Source: Micromonospora sp. WMMD812
Lineage (GTDB): Bacteria > Actinomycetota > Actinomycetes > Mycobacteriales > Micromonosporaceae
DNA: 64,000 nucleotides
Reading direction: 5' to 3'
Assembly (NCBI RefSeq): GCF_027497215.1
Contig: NZ_CP114904.1
Coordinates: 3,246,001-3,310,000 of the forward strand
Translations under genes and position numbers: made by a program
Part shown: positions 17,818 through 26,419 of the stretch, piece by piece
Layout: every line of letters begins with the position of its first letter
Position numbering within the stretch: position 1 is the stretch's first letter
The notes under the pieces: generated by a model
Seen by the model: the letters and a program-made list of their open reading frames with translations, nothing else
What the model was told of the DNA's origin: nothing
Databases searched by the model: none

Positions 17818-18993
17818 TCAGCCCACGGTGGAGCCGAACACCTCGTCGCGGACGGCGTCCAGCGCCGTGCGCAGCGCGCCGCGCAGGATCGGCTCCTCGG
17901 TCAGCCCGGTCGGCACCACCCGCGGCCGGACCAGCGTGATCGCCGCGACCTCGTGCTGCACCCGCTCGGCCAGGGCCAGGCCGCCGGCCTGTCCCACCTC
18001 GCCGGCGAGCACCACCAGCGGCGGGTCGAGCACCACGCAGGTGCTCGCCACCCCGAGCGCCAGCCGGCGGGCCAACTCGTCCAGCATCGCGCCACCGGCC
18101 GCACCGGCCTCGATCGCCGCCGACACGGCCGCGGCGGCGTTGCCCGCGCGGAAGCCGTGCTCGCGGGCCACCGCCCGGACGGCGTCGGCCCCGGCGAGCT
18201 GCTGGAACGCCGGTTTCGCCCGGCGGGAGACGTCGCGCGGGATGGGGGCGCCGGGCACCGGCAGGTAGCCGATCTCGCCGGCCGCGCCGCTGCTGCCGTG
18301 GTGCAACCGCCCGCCGAGCATGATCGCCAGGCCGACGCCGGCGCCGACCCACACCAGGACGAAGTCCTGCACCCCCTGCGCGGCGCCGGACTGCGCCTCG
18401 GCGACCGCGGCGAGGTTCACGTCGTTCTCGAAGACCACCGGGGTGTGCAGGTCCTCGCGCAGCGCCGCGAGGAGACCGCTGTGCCAGCGCGGCAGGTTGA
18501 AGGCGAAGGTGATGTCGCCGGTCCCCGGGTCGACCAGACCCGGCGTGCCGAGCACGATGCGCCGTACGCTCGACAGCTGCGCCTGGGCGCTGCTCGCCGC
18601 CTGGACGACCGCGTTGTGCACCACGCCCACCGGATCGTCGGTGTCCCGGGTGGACTGCTCCACCCGGCCGATCACCGCGCCTGTGATGTCCGCGCAGGCG
18701 GCCACCACCCGGTCCGGGCCGACGTCCACGCCGACGACGTGCGCGCTGCCCGGGCGTACGGCGTAGAGCTGGGCGTTCGGTCCCCGCCCGCCGGCCTGCT
18801 CGCCGACCCGGGTGACGAGACCGCGCTCCTCCAGGCGCTCGACCAGTTGCGAGGCGGTGACCTTGGACAGCCCGGTCAGCTCGCCCAGCCGGGCCCGCGT
18901 CAGCGGCCCGCGCTCGAGCAGGAGTTCGAGCGCCGCACGGTCGTTGAGCGCCCGCAACAGGCGGGGGGTGCCGGGCAGCCGGGTCGCACTCAT
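17818..18993 (-). CDS. ROK-family transcriptional repressor
   Basis: 391 residues. The N-terminal winged helix (about 10-70: RALNDRAALELLLERGPLTRARLGELTGLSKVTASQLVERLEERGLV) is followed by the ROK sugar-kinase-like domain with VVGVDVGPDRVVAACADITG, ENDVNLAAVAEAQSGAAQG and WVGAGVGLAIMLGGRLHHGSSGAAGEIG. The usual ROK zinc motif (GHxxxxxxGxxCxCGxxGCxE) is absent: after GEIGYLPVPG no CxCGxxGC cluster follows, so this member may not bind zinc in the usual way. It faces the GH3 hexosaminidase across an operator-like palindrome, so control of that gene and itself by an amino sugar is likely. Confidence 0.92.
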   Translation of the reverse strand: MSATRLPGTPRLLRALNDRAALELLLERGPLTRARLGELTGLSKVTASQLVERLEERGLVTRVGEQAGGRGPNAQLYAVRPGSAHVVGVDVGPDRVVAACADITGAVIGRVEQSTRDTDDPVGVVHNAVVQAASSAQAQLSSVRRIVLGTPGLVDPGTGDITFAFNLPRWHSGLLAALREDLHTPVVFENDVNLAAVAEAQSGAAQGVQDFVLVWVGAGVGLAIMLGGRLHHGSSGAAGEIGYLPVPGAPIPRDVSRRAKPAFQQLAGADAVRAVAREHGFRAGNAAAAVSAAIEAGAAGGAMLDELARRLALGVASTCVVLDPPLVVLAGEVGQAGGLALAERVQHEVAAITLVRPRVVPTGLTEEPILRGALRTALDAVRDEVFGSTVG

Positions 18994-19009
18994 GCCACGT
19001 CCTCTAGAT

Positions 19010-19026
19010 TTAGTAAACTTTGCTAA
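19010..19026. promoter_or_regulatory. Near-perfect palindrome, probable ROK operator
   Basis: TTAGTAAACTTTGCTAA is a 17-bp inverted repeat around a central C with one mismatched pair. It lies 17 nt before the ROK start (18993) and 147 nt before the GH3 start (19173), in an AT-rich island inside GC-rich DNA. TTAGTAAA-type palindromes are the usual targets of ROK repressors. Confidence 0.65.
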
Positions 19027-19172
19027 CTGTAAACCGACCTGCGAACGGGTAGCCGTAGCGTAGCGGCCACCCGGACCGGGAGTACTCGGACGACCCGGCA
19101 GCGCTCCGCGACCGGGACGGCCGGGACCCGGTACGACATCCGTGCCGTACGGCACCGAAAGGGGAAGAGAAC

Positions 19173-20627
19173 GTGGGGCTCGATCCAGGACTGCGCCGGC
19201 TCGCGCTGGGCACGCTGCTGGCCGCGTACTCCGGGCCGGTCCCGCCGGACTGGGCGGTCGACCTGGTCGCCGACGGCCTCGCCGGGCACACCCTGTTCGG
19301 CACCAACGTGCACGACCCGGCGCAGGTGGCGGCGACCACCGCCACGCTGCGCGAGGGGCGGGCGGACGTGCTGATCGCCATCGACGAGGAGGGCGGCGAC
19401 GTCACCCGCCTGGCCCACGCCACGGGCAGCCCGTACCCCGGCAACGCCGCGCTCGGCGCGATCGGCGACGTGGCACTCACCCGGCGGGTCTACGAGGCGA
19501 TCGGCCTCGAACTCGCCGGACTCGGCATCACCGTGAACCTCGCCCCGACCGTCGACGTGAACACCGCGGACGAAAACCCGGTGATCGGCACGCGCTCGTT
19601 CGGCGCCGACCCGGTCCGGGTGGCCGCACACTCGGCGGCGGCGGTGGCCGGGCTCCAGGCGAGCGGCGTTGCGGCCTGCGCCAAACACTTCCCCGGGCAC
19701 GGCGCGACCGTCGCCGACTCGCACCACGAACTGCCCACCGTGGACGTCCCACTCGACCTCCTGCGCCGGCGGGACCTGCCGCCGTTCGCCGCCGTGGTGG
19801 CCGCCGGCGCCCAAGCCGTGATGACCGCGCACATCCGGGTGCCGGCGCTGACCGGCACCGGCCCGGCCACCTTCAGCCGGGCCGTCCTGGTCGACCTGCT
19901 CCGCACCGAGTACGGCTTCACCGGCGCGGTGATCACGGACGCGCTGGAGATGAAGGGCGCGTCGGTCGCCGCTGGCGGGGTCGGGCCGGCCGCCGTACGG
20001 GCCCTCGCCGCCGGGGCGGACCTGCTCTGCATCGGCGCCAAGGTCGACGCCGGGCTGGTCGAGCACGTCGCCGCCGAGATCGTGGCGGCGCTTGAGGACG
20101 GCCAGCTGGACCGCGCCCGCGTGGAGGAGGCGGCCGGGCGCGCCGCCACGCTCGCCGCCTGGACCCGGGCCGCCACCCGGCCGCCCGCCGGCGGTGGCAC
20201 CGACCTGGGGTACGCGGCAGCGCGCCGCGCGGTGCGGATCGAGGGCGTGCTGACCGAGCTGGACCGACCCCTCGTCGTGCAGCTGCACGCCGCCTCGACC
20301 ATCGCCGAGGGGCGCGTGCCCTGGGGGCTCGGCCCGCACCTGGCCGGTGCCGAGGAGATCCGCGCGGTCGCCGCCGAGACGGATGCGGATACCCTGCGCC
20401 GGTTCGCCGGAGACCGGCCGATCGTCCTGGTCGGCCGGCACCTGCACCGGTTGCCGGGCGGTCCCGAGCTGGTCACCGCGCTGGCCGCCGAGCACCCGGT
20501 GACCGTGGTGGAGATGGGCTGGCCGGCACAGTGGCGACCGGCGGGCGTCCGGGCCTTCGTCACCACGTACGGCGCGAGCCACGCCAACGGTCGCGCCGCG
20601 GCCGAGGCGCTCGGCCTCGCCGGCTGA
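19173..20627 (+). CDS. nagZ: Glycoside hydrolase family 3 beta-N-acetylhexosaminidase (NagZ-like)
   Basis: 484 residues. The GH3 catalytic domain shows IDEEGGDVTRLAH (substrate binding), the signature AACAKHFPGHGATVADSHHELP (His-containing loop KHFPGHG) and the nucleophile Asp in GAVITDALEMKGAS. These retain N-acetyl-beta-glucosaminidase features (NagZ type, peptidoglycan or chito-oligosaccharide turnover). Residues about 340-484 form a C-terminal alpha/beta domain. There is no obvious signal peptide, so it is probably cytoplasmic. GTG 19173 starts VGLDPGLRRLALG. It is divergent to the ROK gene. Confidence 0.92.
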   Translation: MGLDPGLRRLALGTLLAAYSGPVPPDWAVDLVADGLAGHTLFGTNVHDPAQVAATTATLREGRADVLIAIDEEGGDVTRLAHATGSPYPGNAALGAIGDVALTRRVYEAIGLELAGLGITVNLAPTVDVNTADENPVIGTRSFGADPVRVAAHSAAAVAGLQASGVAACAKHFPGHGATVADSHHELPTVDVPLDLLRRRDLPPFAAVVAAGAQAVMTAHIRVPALTGTGPATFSRAVLVDLLRTEYGFTGAVITDALEMKGASVAAGGVGPAAVRALAAGADLLCIGAKVDAGLVEHVAAEIVAALEDGQLDRARVEEAAGRAATLAAWTRAATRPPAGGGTDLGYAAARRAVRIEGVLTELDRPLVVQLHAASTIAEGRVPWGLGPHLAGAEEIRAVAAETDADTLRRFAGDRPIVLVGRHLHRLPGGPELVTALAAEHPVTVVEMGWPAQWRPAGVRAFVTTYGASHANGRAAAEALGLAG

Positions 20628-20706
20628 GACCGGACAACCCGGGCGTCCCGGCCTACCCGGCTCGCGTTCCGGCTTTGGCCGGGCCGAGCTGGGGTAAACG
20701 GGCGGG

Positions 20707-21909
20707 ATGACCGCCGACGACCTCTGGCTCCGGGCCCTGGCCGACCTGACGGCCCGGTCGCACCGGCTGCCGCCGGACGATCTGACGGACGCGGTCAACA
20801 CGGTGCTGCGGCCGCTGGGGGTCGCGGTGACCATCTACCTGGTCGACGTGGAGCAGCGGGACCTGCGACCGCTGCCCCAGCCCGGTCGGCCGGCACCGGA
20901 CCCGCTGCCGATCGACGCCAGCCTCGCCGGCCGCGCGTTCACCCAGGTCGAGATGCACGCCGGCCAGGGGCCACCGCCCCGGCTCTGGGTGCCGCTCGTC
21001 GACGGCACCGACCGGCTGGGGCTGCTGGAGGTCTTTCCACCCGCCGGCCTGGAGCTGACCGACGCGGCGCTTCGCGGCGGCTGCAGGCTGATCGCCGGAC
21101 TGATCGGGCATTTGATGACCAGCAAGAGCGCGTACGGCGACGGCCTGCACCGGGCCCGCCGCAGCCGGCCGATGGGCGTCTCCGCCGAACTGCTCTGGCA
21201 GTTGCTGCCACCACTGACGTTCGCCACCCCGGACGCGACGATCAGCGCGGTGCTGGAGCCCTGCTACGAGGTGGGCGGCGACGCCTTCGACTACAGCCTG
21301 AACGGGAACCGGATCACCCTGGCCATCCTCGACGGGGTGGGCCACGGCCTCCCGGCGGTGCTCACCACCTCGGTCGCGCTGGCGGCGATGCGGGCCGCAC
21401 GACGGTCCGGGGAGAACCTGGCCGGGTTGGGCCGGGCGGTCGACGCGGCGGTCGCCGGGCAGTGGCGCGACGGCCGGTTCGTCACCGCGGTGCTCGCCGA
21501 ATTCGACACGGGCAGCGGCCTGCTGCGCTACGTCAACGCCGGGCATCCGCCGCCGCTGCTGCTGCGCCGTGGTCGGGCGGTGCAGGCGCTGGACGGTGGC
21601 CGGCGGCTCCCACTCGGCCTGGCGGACGACCGGAGCGACGTCGCCCGGACCCGGCTGGAGCCCGGCGACCGACTGCTGCTGCACACCGACGGCGTGACCG
21701 AGGCCCGGGACGCGGCGGGCCGCATGTTCGGCCTGGCCCGACTGGCCGACCTCGCGGAGCGGTACGTCGCCTCCGGCCTGCCCACGCCCGAGACGCTGCG
21801 CCGGCTCAGCCACGCGGTCAGCGGCCACCAGGACGGCCCACTGCGCGACGACGCCACGCTGCTGCTGGTCGAGTGGTCGCCGGAGGCGTCGGCGCGGCTC
21901 GAGCCGTGA
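20707..21909 (+). CDS. PP2C-type (SpoIIE) serine phosphatase with N-terminal GAF-like domain
   Basis: 400 residues. The N-terminal ~150 residues look GAF-like (VAVTIYLVDVEQRDLRPLP ... LWVPLVDGTDRLGLLEVFPP). The SpoIIE domain follows: CYEVGGDAFDYSLNGNRITLAILDGVGHGLPAVL (metal-binding Asp residues), RYVNAGHPPPLLLR, LLLHTDGVTEARDAAG and RDDATLLLVEW. Such phosphatases dephosphorylate anti-sigma-factor antagonists, and a STAS-domain antagonist lies directly downstream on the opposite strand (63 bp between stops), a likely substrate. ATG 20707 follows TAAACG at 6 nt (leaderless type). Confidence 0.92.
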   Translation: MTADDLWLRALADLTARSHRLPPDDLTDAVNTVLRPLGVAVTIYLVDVEQRDLRPLPQPGRPAPDPLPIDASLAGRAFTQVEMHAGQGPPPRLWVPLVDGTDRLGLLEVFPPAGLELTDAALRGGCRLIAGLIGHLMTSKSAYGDGLHRARRSRPMGVSAELLWQLLPPLTFATPDATISAVLEPCYEVGGDAFDYSLNGNRITLAILDGVGHGLPAVLTTSVALAAMRAARRSGENLAGLGRAVDAAVAGQWRDGRFVTAVLAEFDTGSGLLRYVNAGHPPPLLLRRGRAVQALDGGRRLPLGLADDRSDVARTRLEPGDRLLLHTDGVTEARDAAGRMFGLARLADLAERYVASGLPTPETLRRLSHAVSGHQDGPLRDDATLLLVEWSPEASARLEP

Positions 21910-21972
21910 CCGGGCGACCGACGGTACCTCGGCCCGCACGGCGACCGCGACGCGCCGGCCTGCCCACGGCCC

Positions 21973-22329
21973 CTATTCGAGGCCGCGGAAGCCGCGCGCG
22001 GCCGACGGGGGCGGGGCGTCCGCGGAGAGCCCGAGGAGTGCGCCGACCGAGGTGATCCGGAGTACCCGGGCCACCATCGGCCGCGGATCGGCCACCCGGA
22101 AGGTGATGCCACCACGCCGGGCGGTGGCTGCGGCGCTGACGAGGACACGGATCCCGCTCGAGTCGAGGAAGCCGACGCCGGCCAGGTCGACGACGACCTC
22201 GCTCGTGCCCGACCGGCTCAGCGCATCGGCCAGGGCGGCGTCGAGCGCGTCCGCCGTGGCCATGTCGACCTCGCCCACCGGCTGCACGGTCAGCTGCCCC
22301 GGCCCGGTGTCCCACAGGCGCACGTCCAT
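21973..22329 (-). CDS. STAS-domain anti-sigma factor antagonist
   Basis: 118 residues: QLTVQPVGEVDMATADALDAAL, then VVVDLAGVGFLDSSGIRVLVSAA with the phosphorylatable serine in the DSSG motif, and ITFRVADPRPMVARVLRITSV. SpoIIAA/RsbV family. The dephosphorylated form would sequester an anti-sigma kinase; no kinase gene is in the window. ATG 22329 is taken because family members start just before the first strand. The facing SpoIIE gene is a natural partner. Confidence 0.92.
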   Translation of the reverse strand: MDVRLWDTGPGQLTVQPVGEVDMATADALDAALADALSRSGTSEVVVDLAGVGFLDSSGIRVLVSAAATARRGGITFRVADPRPMVARVLRITSVGALLGLSADAPPPSAARGFRGLE

Positions 22330-22706
22330 CGGCCACCTCTCCGGCGCTGAGGGTCCTCGGTGCACCGGCCGACCGCCGACGCCAGCCGACCATACCGGCA
22401 GGTGGCGGCCACCGCAGTGGCCCTACGCGGCCAGCTGGTTCACGACCGCGGCCGAACCCACCTCGCCGACCAGCCCGTATTCCTCGGAGCTCCTCACTCG
22501 ACGGGCGCTCGGCCTCGTCCGCACGCTGCGTCACCGAGACTCACGTTCCGGGTCGCAGCCTCCGCTCCAGGTCAAGTCCACTATTCGACACGCCGGACCG
22601 GGTCGGCGCGTCTTGCCCCGGACCGATTCAATACGTAGCGTGATCAGCACAAGACGCGACCGGCGCATCACCGTCGGTCGCGCGCACGGGGACCTGGGGG
22701 GAGGCT

Positions 22707-22742
22707 GCGGACCGTGGATCCGGCCCGGGATCCACGGTCCGC
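22707..22742. terminator. Perfect 15-bp inverted repeat downstream of the GNAT gene
   Basis: Arms 22707-22721 and 22728-22742 (GCGGACCGTGGATCC and its complement) flank a 6-nt loop, 135 nt beyond the stop of the minus-strand gene at 22878. It is the likely terminator. I see nothing else in the 22330-22877 gap apart from promoter space for the STAS gene. Confidence 0.7.
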
Positions 22743-22877
22743 GCTCTGCGCCCCCACCGCGCCGCCGCCTGATTCCCGCCTCGCGCCGACCCTCGCGCGG
22801 TCGCCACGTGACCCTCGCCGGGTCACGCCGCCGCCGTCCATCGCCCGGTCGCGCACCGCCCGGCACGCGGCCCCGGA

Positions 22878-23540
22878 TCAGGCCGGATACACGCCGAATG
22901 AGCGCCAGCCCCGGTCCGGGAAGCCGGCCGCCTCCGCGACCCGTGCGGACGCCTGGTTGTTCCGGTCGTGCAGGTAGGTCGGCACCGCGCCCTCGTCGAG
23001 AACCCGGCGGGCGGCCTGGGCGACCAGCCGTCGGGCCAGCCCACGACCCCGCGCGGCGGGCACGGTGCCGACGGCCAGTTCGTGGCCGTGCCGGTCGTGC
23101 CGCTTGATGCCAGCCCCGGCCAGGTAGCGGCCGTCGGAACCGTGGACCACCAGCACCTCGCGGTCGAACAGCCGCAGCCACGGAGGCAGCCCCGGCGACG
23201 TGGGCGCGACCCACTCCCCGACGTCCGGCAGCGGCGCGGGGGCCAGGCTCCACCGGAAGGCGCCGTCGTGGGTGGGCCAGTCGGGCAGGCCGACAGCGGC
23301 GGGTAGCGCCGGAATCAGCCGGTCCACCGGGCGGTCGGCGAGCGCGCGTACCGCCGCGGCCCGGTCCGGCGGCACCGAGAGCACCGTGCTGCGCCCGGTG
23401 CCGACGGCGACGGCGGGCCGAAGACGGCCGTCCCAGGCCGGGCGGGCCCGTCGCCCCGTGCCGACCACGTGCAGCCCGGGACCAGCCGGCCACTGCCCCA
23501 ACCACGTCGCCAGGTGCAGGTGGAGCCGCCGGTCGAGCAC
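22878..23540 (-). CDS. GNAT-family N-acetyltransferase
   Basis: 220 residues. The C-terminal GNAT domain shows LVVHGSDGRYLAGAGIK, then the acetyl-CoA motif ELAVGTVPAARGRGLARRLVAQAARRVL and PTYLHDRNNQASARVAEAAGFPDRGWRSFGVYP. The N-terminal half holds a family-specific region rich in Pro/Trp. The GTG at 23540 (LDRRLHLHL) is preceded by GGAGGTGGTGGA. The substrate cannot be inferred. Confidence 0.87.
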   Translation of the reverse strand: MLDRRLHLHLATWLGQWPAGPGLHVVGTGRRARPAWDGRLRPAVAVGTGRSTVLSVPPDRAAAVRALADRPVDRLIPALPAAVGLPDWPTHDGAFRWSLAPAPLPDVGEWVAPTSPGLPPWLRLFDREVLVVHGSDGRYLAGAGIKRHDRHGHELAVGTVPAARGRGLARRLVAQAARRVLDEGAVPTYLHDRNNQASARVAEAAGFPDRGWRSFGVYPA

Positions 23541-23666
23541 TCCACCACCTCCCGCGATCCACCCGTCCCGGTCCGGGCCGCACCGTCCGGCGCGGGCGTC
23601 CGGCCCCGCCGGGCGCCGTCGCCGATCACCGTACGCCGGGCGCGGCGGCCGGGGCGGGCGGATCCG

Positions 23667-23993
23667 TCAGCGCCGGTGGTGGCCGGCGTGCGCGTCCGCG
23701 CCGGAACGTTCCGCCTCCTCGGCGGCGTGCGCGTCCGCGCCGGATCGTGCTGCCTCGCGGGCGGCGTGACCGGCGGGAGTGGGGTGGCCGACGCCGGGCG
23801 CGTCGTGACCCGGCCCGGTCGGGTGACCGGCGGCGGCCGGGTCACCGGCGCCGTGGTGGAACCGGTGGGTCACCGCGTGCCCCCGCCTGCGGGCGATCAG
23901 CGCACGGTTGACCGGGACGGTGACCAGGAAGGCCACCGCCAGCGCGCCGGCCAGCGCGCCCCAGAACAGCGGGTCGGTCAGCCCGGCGCCCAT
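23667..23993 (-). CDS. Short DUF4396-like fragment with His-rich tail
   Basis: 108 residues from ATG 23993. The first ~40 residues (LTDPLFWGALAGALAVAFLVTVPVNRALIARRRGHAVTH) match the last membrane helix of DUF4396 proteins. The usual three or more upstream helices of that family are missing, so this is a truncated gene or a one-helix derivative. The rest is a low-complexity tail with about 12 histidines and a repeated RSGADAHA unit, which could bind metal. Codon bias fits a translated frame. It is either a functional small metal-related membrane protein or a relic. Confidence 0.55.
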   Translation of the reverse strand: MGAGLTDPLFWGALAGALAVAFLVTVPVNRALIARRRGHAVTHRFHHGAGDPAAAGHPTGPGHDAPGVGHPTPAGHAAREAARSGADAHAAEEAERSGADAHAGHHRR

Positions 23994-24164
23994 CGCGCCC
24001 GCGGCGTCACTTCTTCCCGCGTCGCGCGCTTGGCTGCGGCGTCGGGTGGGTATCGGACACCGCACGCCGCAACCGGCGGGAATTCCTTTGCCCGCAGGGG
24101 AACCGGACGCCCAGACATCGCGTCACACCTATTTCCATACATGGACAACTTTCTTTGGGACGGT

Positions 24165-24359
24165 ATGGTCATGCCGAATCAGCCGAATGACCGGTACCAG
24201 CAGGACACCGAGCGACTCTGGCGGGTCCCGGAGGCCGGACGGTTCCCGGCCCAACCGCCGCACCGAGGCGCCCGCTCCGACGACGCCGCCCTGAGCTGGG
24301 CCGAGCTGAACAAGCTTCCGGCCGGCGCCTCCGCCCGGCACGGCCTCAACAGCCGCTGA
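24165..24359 (+). CDS. Small hypothetical protein (64 aa)
   Basis: MVMPNQPNDRYQQDTERLW and onward: hydrophilic, with GC-rich third positions through the whole frame and no motif I recognise. Candidate starts are ATG 24165 and 24171 (and 24141 for a longer form). It precedes the gene at 24463 by about 100 bp. The region before it (24000-24140) is unusually AT-rich around 24120-24160, as promoters are. Confidence 0.45.
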   Translation: MVMPNQPNDRYQQDTERLWRVPEAGRFPAQPPHRGARSDDAALSWAELNKLPAGASARHGLNSR

Positions 24360-24462
24360 CCGCGGGCGACACACCCGGACGGTCCACCAGGGGCGTTCGC
24401 ACACCTGTCGGGTAACGTCTTCTGGTCCGGAATCCCGGCCGACGACAGGAGAAGCTCCCCGC

Positions 24463-24981
24463 ATGGGTAAGAAGACCATCCACGTCTCCGACTTCAGCGG
24501 CACGGTTCTGCAGCCCGACGACGAGGCGGTCCGCGTCGTCGTGCTGGAGCACCCTGACCTGGTGGCTGGGCCCGTGCAACTGGACGCCACCCCTGTGGAG
24601 GTGGAGAGCATCGACGACGCCGCGCTGGACGTGGCGGTGGTCGAGATCCACGACCGGCACGGTGGTGGCGAGCCGCGCCGGGTGGTCCTCACCGCCAGCG
24701 AGTTCGACGCGATGGCCACCGACGTGCCGATGGCGCAACTGCTGCGGACCGCCGAGCGGGTGCGCCCACCCAAGGCCCGCAAGAGCGCGGAGCGGATCGA
24801 CTACGCCACCATCGAGCACGCCGGCAAGCCACACCGGGGCCGCGTCACCGAGGAGGAGGCCCACCTGGTGCGGGAGCGCCTGGACGAGGTCAACAAGCGC
24901 CTCGCCGACGCCGGCCTCCGCCAGGTCGACCCGACCGACCCGGAGCACGCCGCGCGGTACGGCTTCCCGACCGCGTCCTGA
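24463..24981 (+). CDS. Conserved hypothetical protein (172 aa)
   Basis: Starts MGKKTIHVSDFSGTVLQPDDE after a good AGGAG. The middle region (VRVVVLEHPDLVAGPVQLDA ... LDVAVVEIHDRHGGGEPRRVVLTASEFDAMA) is beta-rich. The C-terminus (KSAERIDYATIEHAGKPHRGRVTEEEAHLVRERLDEVNKRLADAG) is basic and helical and could bind nucleic acid. No enzyme motif is visible. It converges with the Clp-N gene with a 9-bp gap. I do not recognise a characterised family. Confidence 0.82.
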   Translation: MGKKTIHVSDFSGTVLQPDDEAVRVVVLEHPDLVAGPVQLDATPVEVESIDDAALDVAVVEIHDRHGGGEPRRVVLTASEFDAMATDVPMAQLLRTAERVRPPKARKSAERIDYATIEHAGKPHRGRVTEEEAHLVRERLDEVNKRLADAGLRQVDPTDPEHAARYGFPTAS

Positions 24982-24990
24982 GCCGCCGGC

Positions 24991-25722
24991 TCAGGCCTGC
25001 TTCCGCACGGCGGCCTCGAGCGCCGCGAGGAGCGCGGTCTCGGCGGCGGCCTTGTCGACGCCGAGACCGGCGAGCACCCCGGTCCCGTCCTCCAACTCCA
25101 GCAGAGCGAGCAGGATGTGCTCGGTGCCGATGTAGTTGTGCCCCAACCGCAGCGCTTCACGGAAGGTCAGCTCCAGCGCCTTGCGGGACTGCGCGTCGTA
25201 CGGGATCAGTTCCGGCACCTCGCCCGACGAGGGCGACCCGAGCACCGCGGTCGCGACCTCGCGCACCCGCTCCAGCGACACGCCCTGCGCGACGATCGCC
25301 TTGGCGGCGAGCGCCTCCGGCTCGCTGAGCAGCCCCAGCACCAGGTGCTCGGGGCGGATCTCGGCGTGCCCGGTGGCCCGTGCCTCGTCCTGCGCTGCCG
25401 TCACCACGTTCCGGGCGCGCGGAGTGAACCGGCTGAACCCCTGCTGCGGGTCCAGCGGCGCCTCGGCGGGTCGGGACACGAAGCGCTTCTGCGCCGCCTG
25501 CTTGGTGACCCCCATGCTGCGGCCGATGTCGGTCCAGGAGGCGCCCGCCCGGCGTGCCTGGTCCACGAAGTGCCCGATCAGGTGGTCCGCCACCTCGCCG
25601 AGGTGATCGGCGACGATGACCGCGTCGGTGAGCTGGTCGAGCGGTTCGCTGTGCGCCGTCTTGATCGCCTGGATCATCTCGTCCAGCCGTACGGGGTTGC
25701 CCACGGGCTCAGGATTCTTCAT
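24991..25722 (-). CDS. HTH regulator fused to a Clp N-terminal (Clp-R) domain
   Basis: 243 residues. Residues about 55-85 hold a helix-turn-helix (RRAGASWTDIGRSMGVTKQAAQKRF). Residues about 95-240 are two Clp-R repeats (RNVVTAAQDEARATGHAEIRPEHLVLGLLSEPEALAAKAIV and RKALELTFREALRLGHNYIGTEHILLALLELEDGTGVLAGLG), the substrate-binding part of ClpA/C/B but without any AAA+ ATPase module. It probably senses protein stress or an adaptor ligand and represses its own promoter: two perfect-arm palindromes lie immediately upstream of the start codon. ATG 25722 is fixed by the promoter geometry (see 25724-25770). Confidence 0.92.
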   Translation of the reverse strand: MKNPEPVGNPVRLDEMIQAIKTAHSEPLDQLTDAVIVADHLGEVADHLIGHFVDQARRAGASWTDIGRSMGVTKQAAQKRFVSRPAEAPLDPQQGFSRFTPRARNVVTAAQDEARATGHAEIRPEHLVLGLLSEPEALAAKAIVAQGVSLERVREVATAVLGSPSSGEVPELIPYDAQSRKALELTFREALRLGHNYIGTEHILLALLELEDGTGVLAGLGVDKAAAETALLAALEAAVRKQA

Positions 25723-25723
25723 G

Positions 25724-25770
25724 CGTCAACCATAGGTTGACGCATTCCACCCGTCAACCATCGGTTGACG
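25724..25770 (-). promoter_or_regulatory. Two operator palindromes overlapping the promoter of the Clp-N regulator
   Basis: Sites CGTCAACCATAGGTTGACG (25724-25742) and CGTCAACCATCGGTTGACG (25752-25770) have 8-bp perfect arms and are 28 bp apart. Read on the minus strand, TTGACG at one arm of the upstream site and TATGGT inside the downstream site are separated by 17 nt, a standard -35/-10 pair. TATGGT ends 6 nt before ATG 25722, so the mRNA would be leaderless. A bound repressor would cover both promoter elements. Confidence 0.8.
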
Positions 25771-25842
25771 AATCGGTGTCGTCGGGTCCACGACGACAGG
25801 CCGGTCCACGGCGGACCGGCCTCTCGTTCGTGTCGGACCCGG

Positions 25843-26232
25843 TCAGGGGCCCTGCGGCACGGGCTCCGCCAAGGCCTGGATCTCCGTGGGCACCTGCGCC
25901 ATCGCCTGCTCGAACTCCTTGTGCCCGACCACCCGGTGCAGGGTCTGCAGGACCGCCCCCGCACCCCGCTCGGCCAGGCTCGGACCCACCCCCGCGCGCT
26001 CGGCCACCCGGCGCACGAACTCGTCGTACGCGAACGACTCCGGCTCCTCCGGCGCGGCGCGGGCCAGCAGCGGGCGGAGTTCGTGGGCCACGTGGGCGGA
26101 CAGGTCGGCCGCCTGGCCGCCGCTGATCCGCTCCGCGAGGGTGCGCAGAGTGGCCTCGGTCAGCGCCTGTGCCGTGTCGTCCGGGACACCCGCCCGGGCG
26201 GCCACCTTGTCGAAGAACTTCAGCTCGGCCAT
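25843..26232 (-). CDS. DUF2267-domain protein
   Basis: 129 residues, all helical: MAELKFFDKVAARAGVPDDTAQALTEATLRTLAERISGGQAADLSAHVAHELRPLL and then a second similar half (EFVRRVAERAGVGPSLAERGAGAVLQTLHRVVGHKEFEQAMAQVP). The internal duplication is typical of DUF2267. The role is unknown; members are often linked to stress responses. ATG 26232 is followed by the family opening. Confidence 0.85.
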   Translation of the reverse strand: MAELKFFDKVAARAGVPDDTAQALTEATLRTLAERISGGQAADLSAHVAHELRPLLARAAPEEPESFAYDEFVRRVAERAGVGPSLAERGAGAVLQTLHRVVGHKEFEQAMAQVPTEIQALAEPVPQGP

Positions 26233-26419
26233 GCCCCGTCCTTCCCGTTCCGGAGAAGCGTGGCTACCCGCGTCCCCGGAGGGCAAACGGCCTCGCCGGC
26301 CCTCCGTGCTGCGTGCGGCGGGGCAGATCGGGTACTCCGCCGCGTTCGCCCACCGGGGCAAGCGTCCAGGTCGAGCGCGCCGGGCAGCCCGCCCGCCGCT
26401 CATCCGAGAAGCAGGAGAC

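Noticed and set aside
25724..25770. CRISPR-like repeat
   Set aside because: Only two palindromic units directly at a promoter, with no spacers. No CRISPR array or cas gene was seen in the window.
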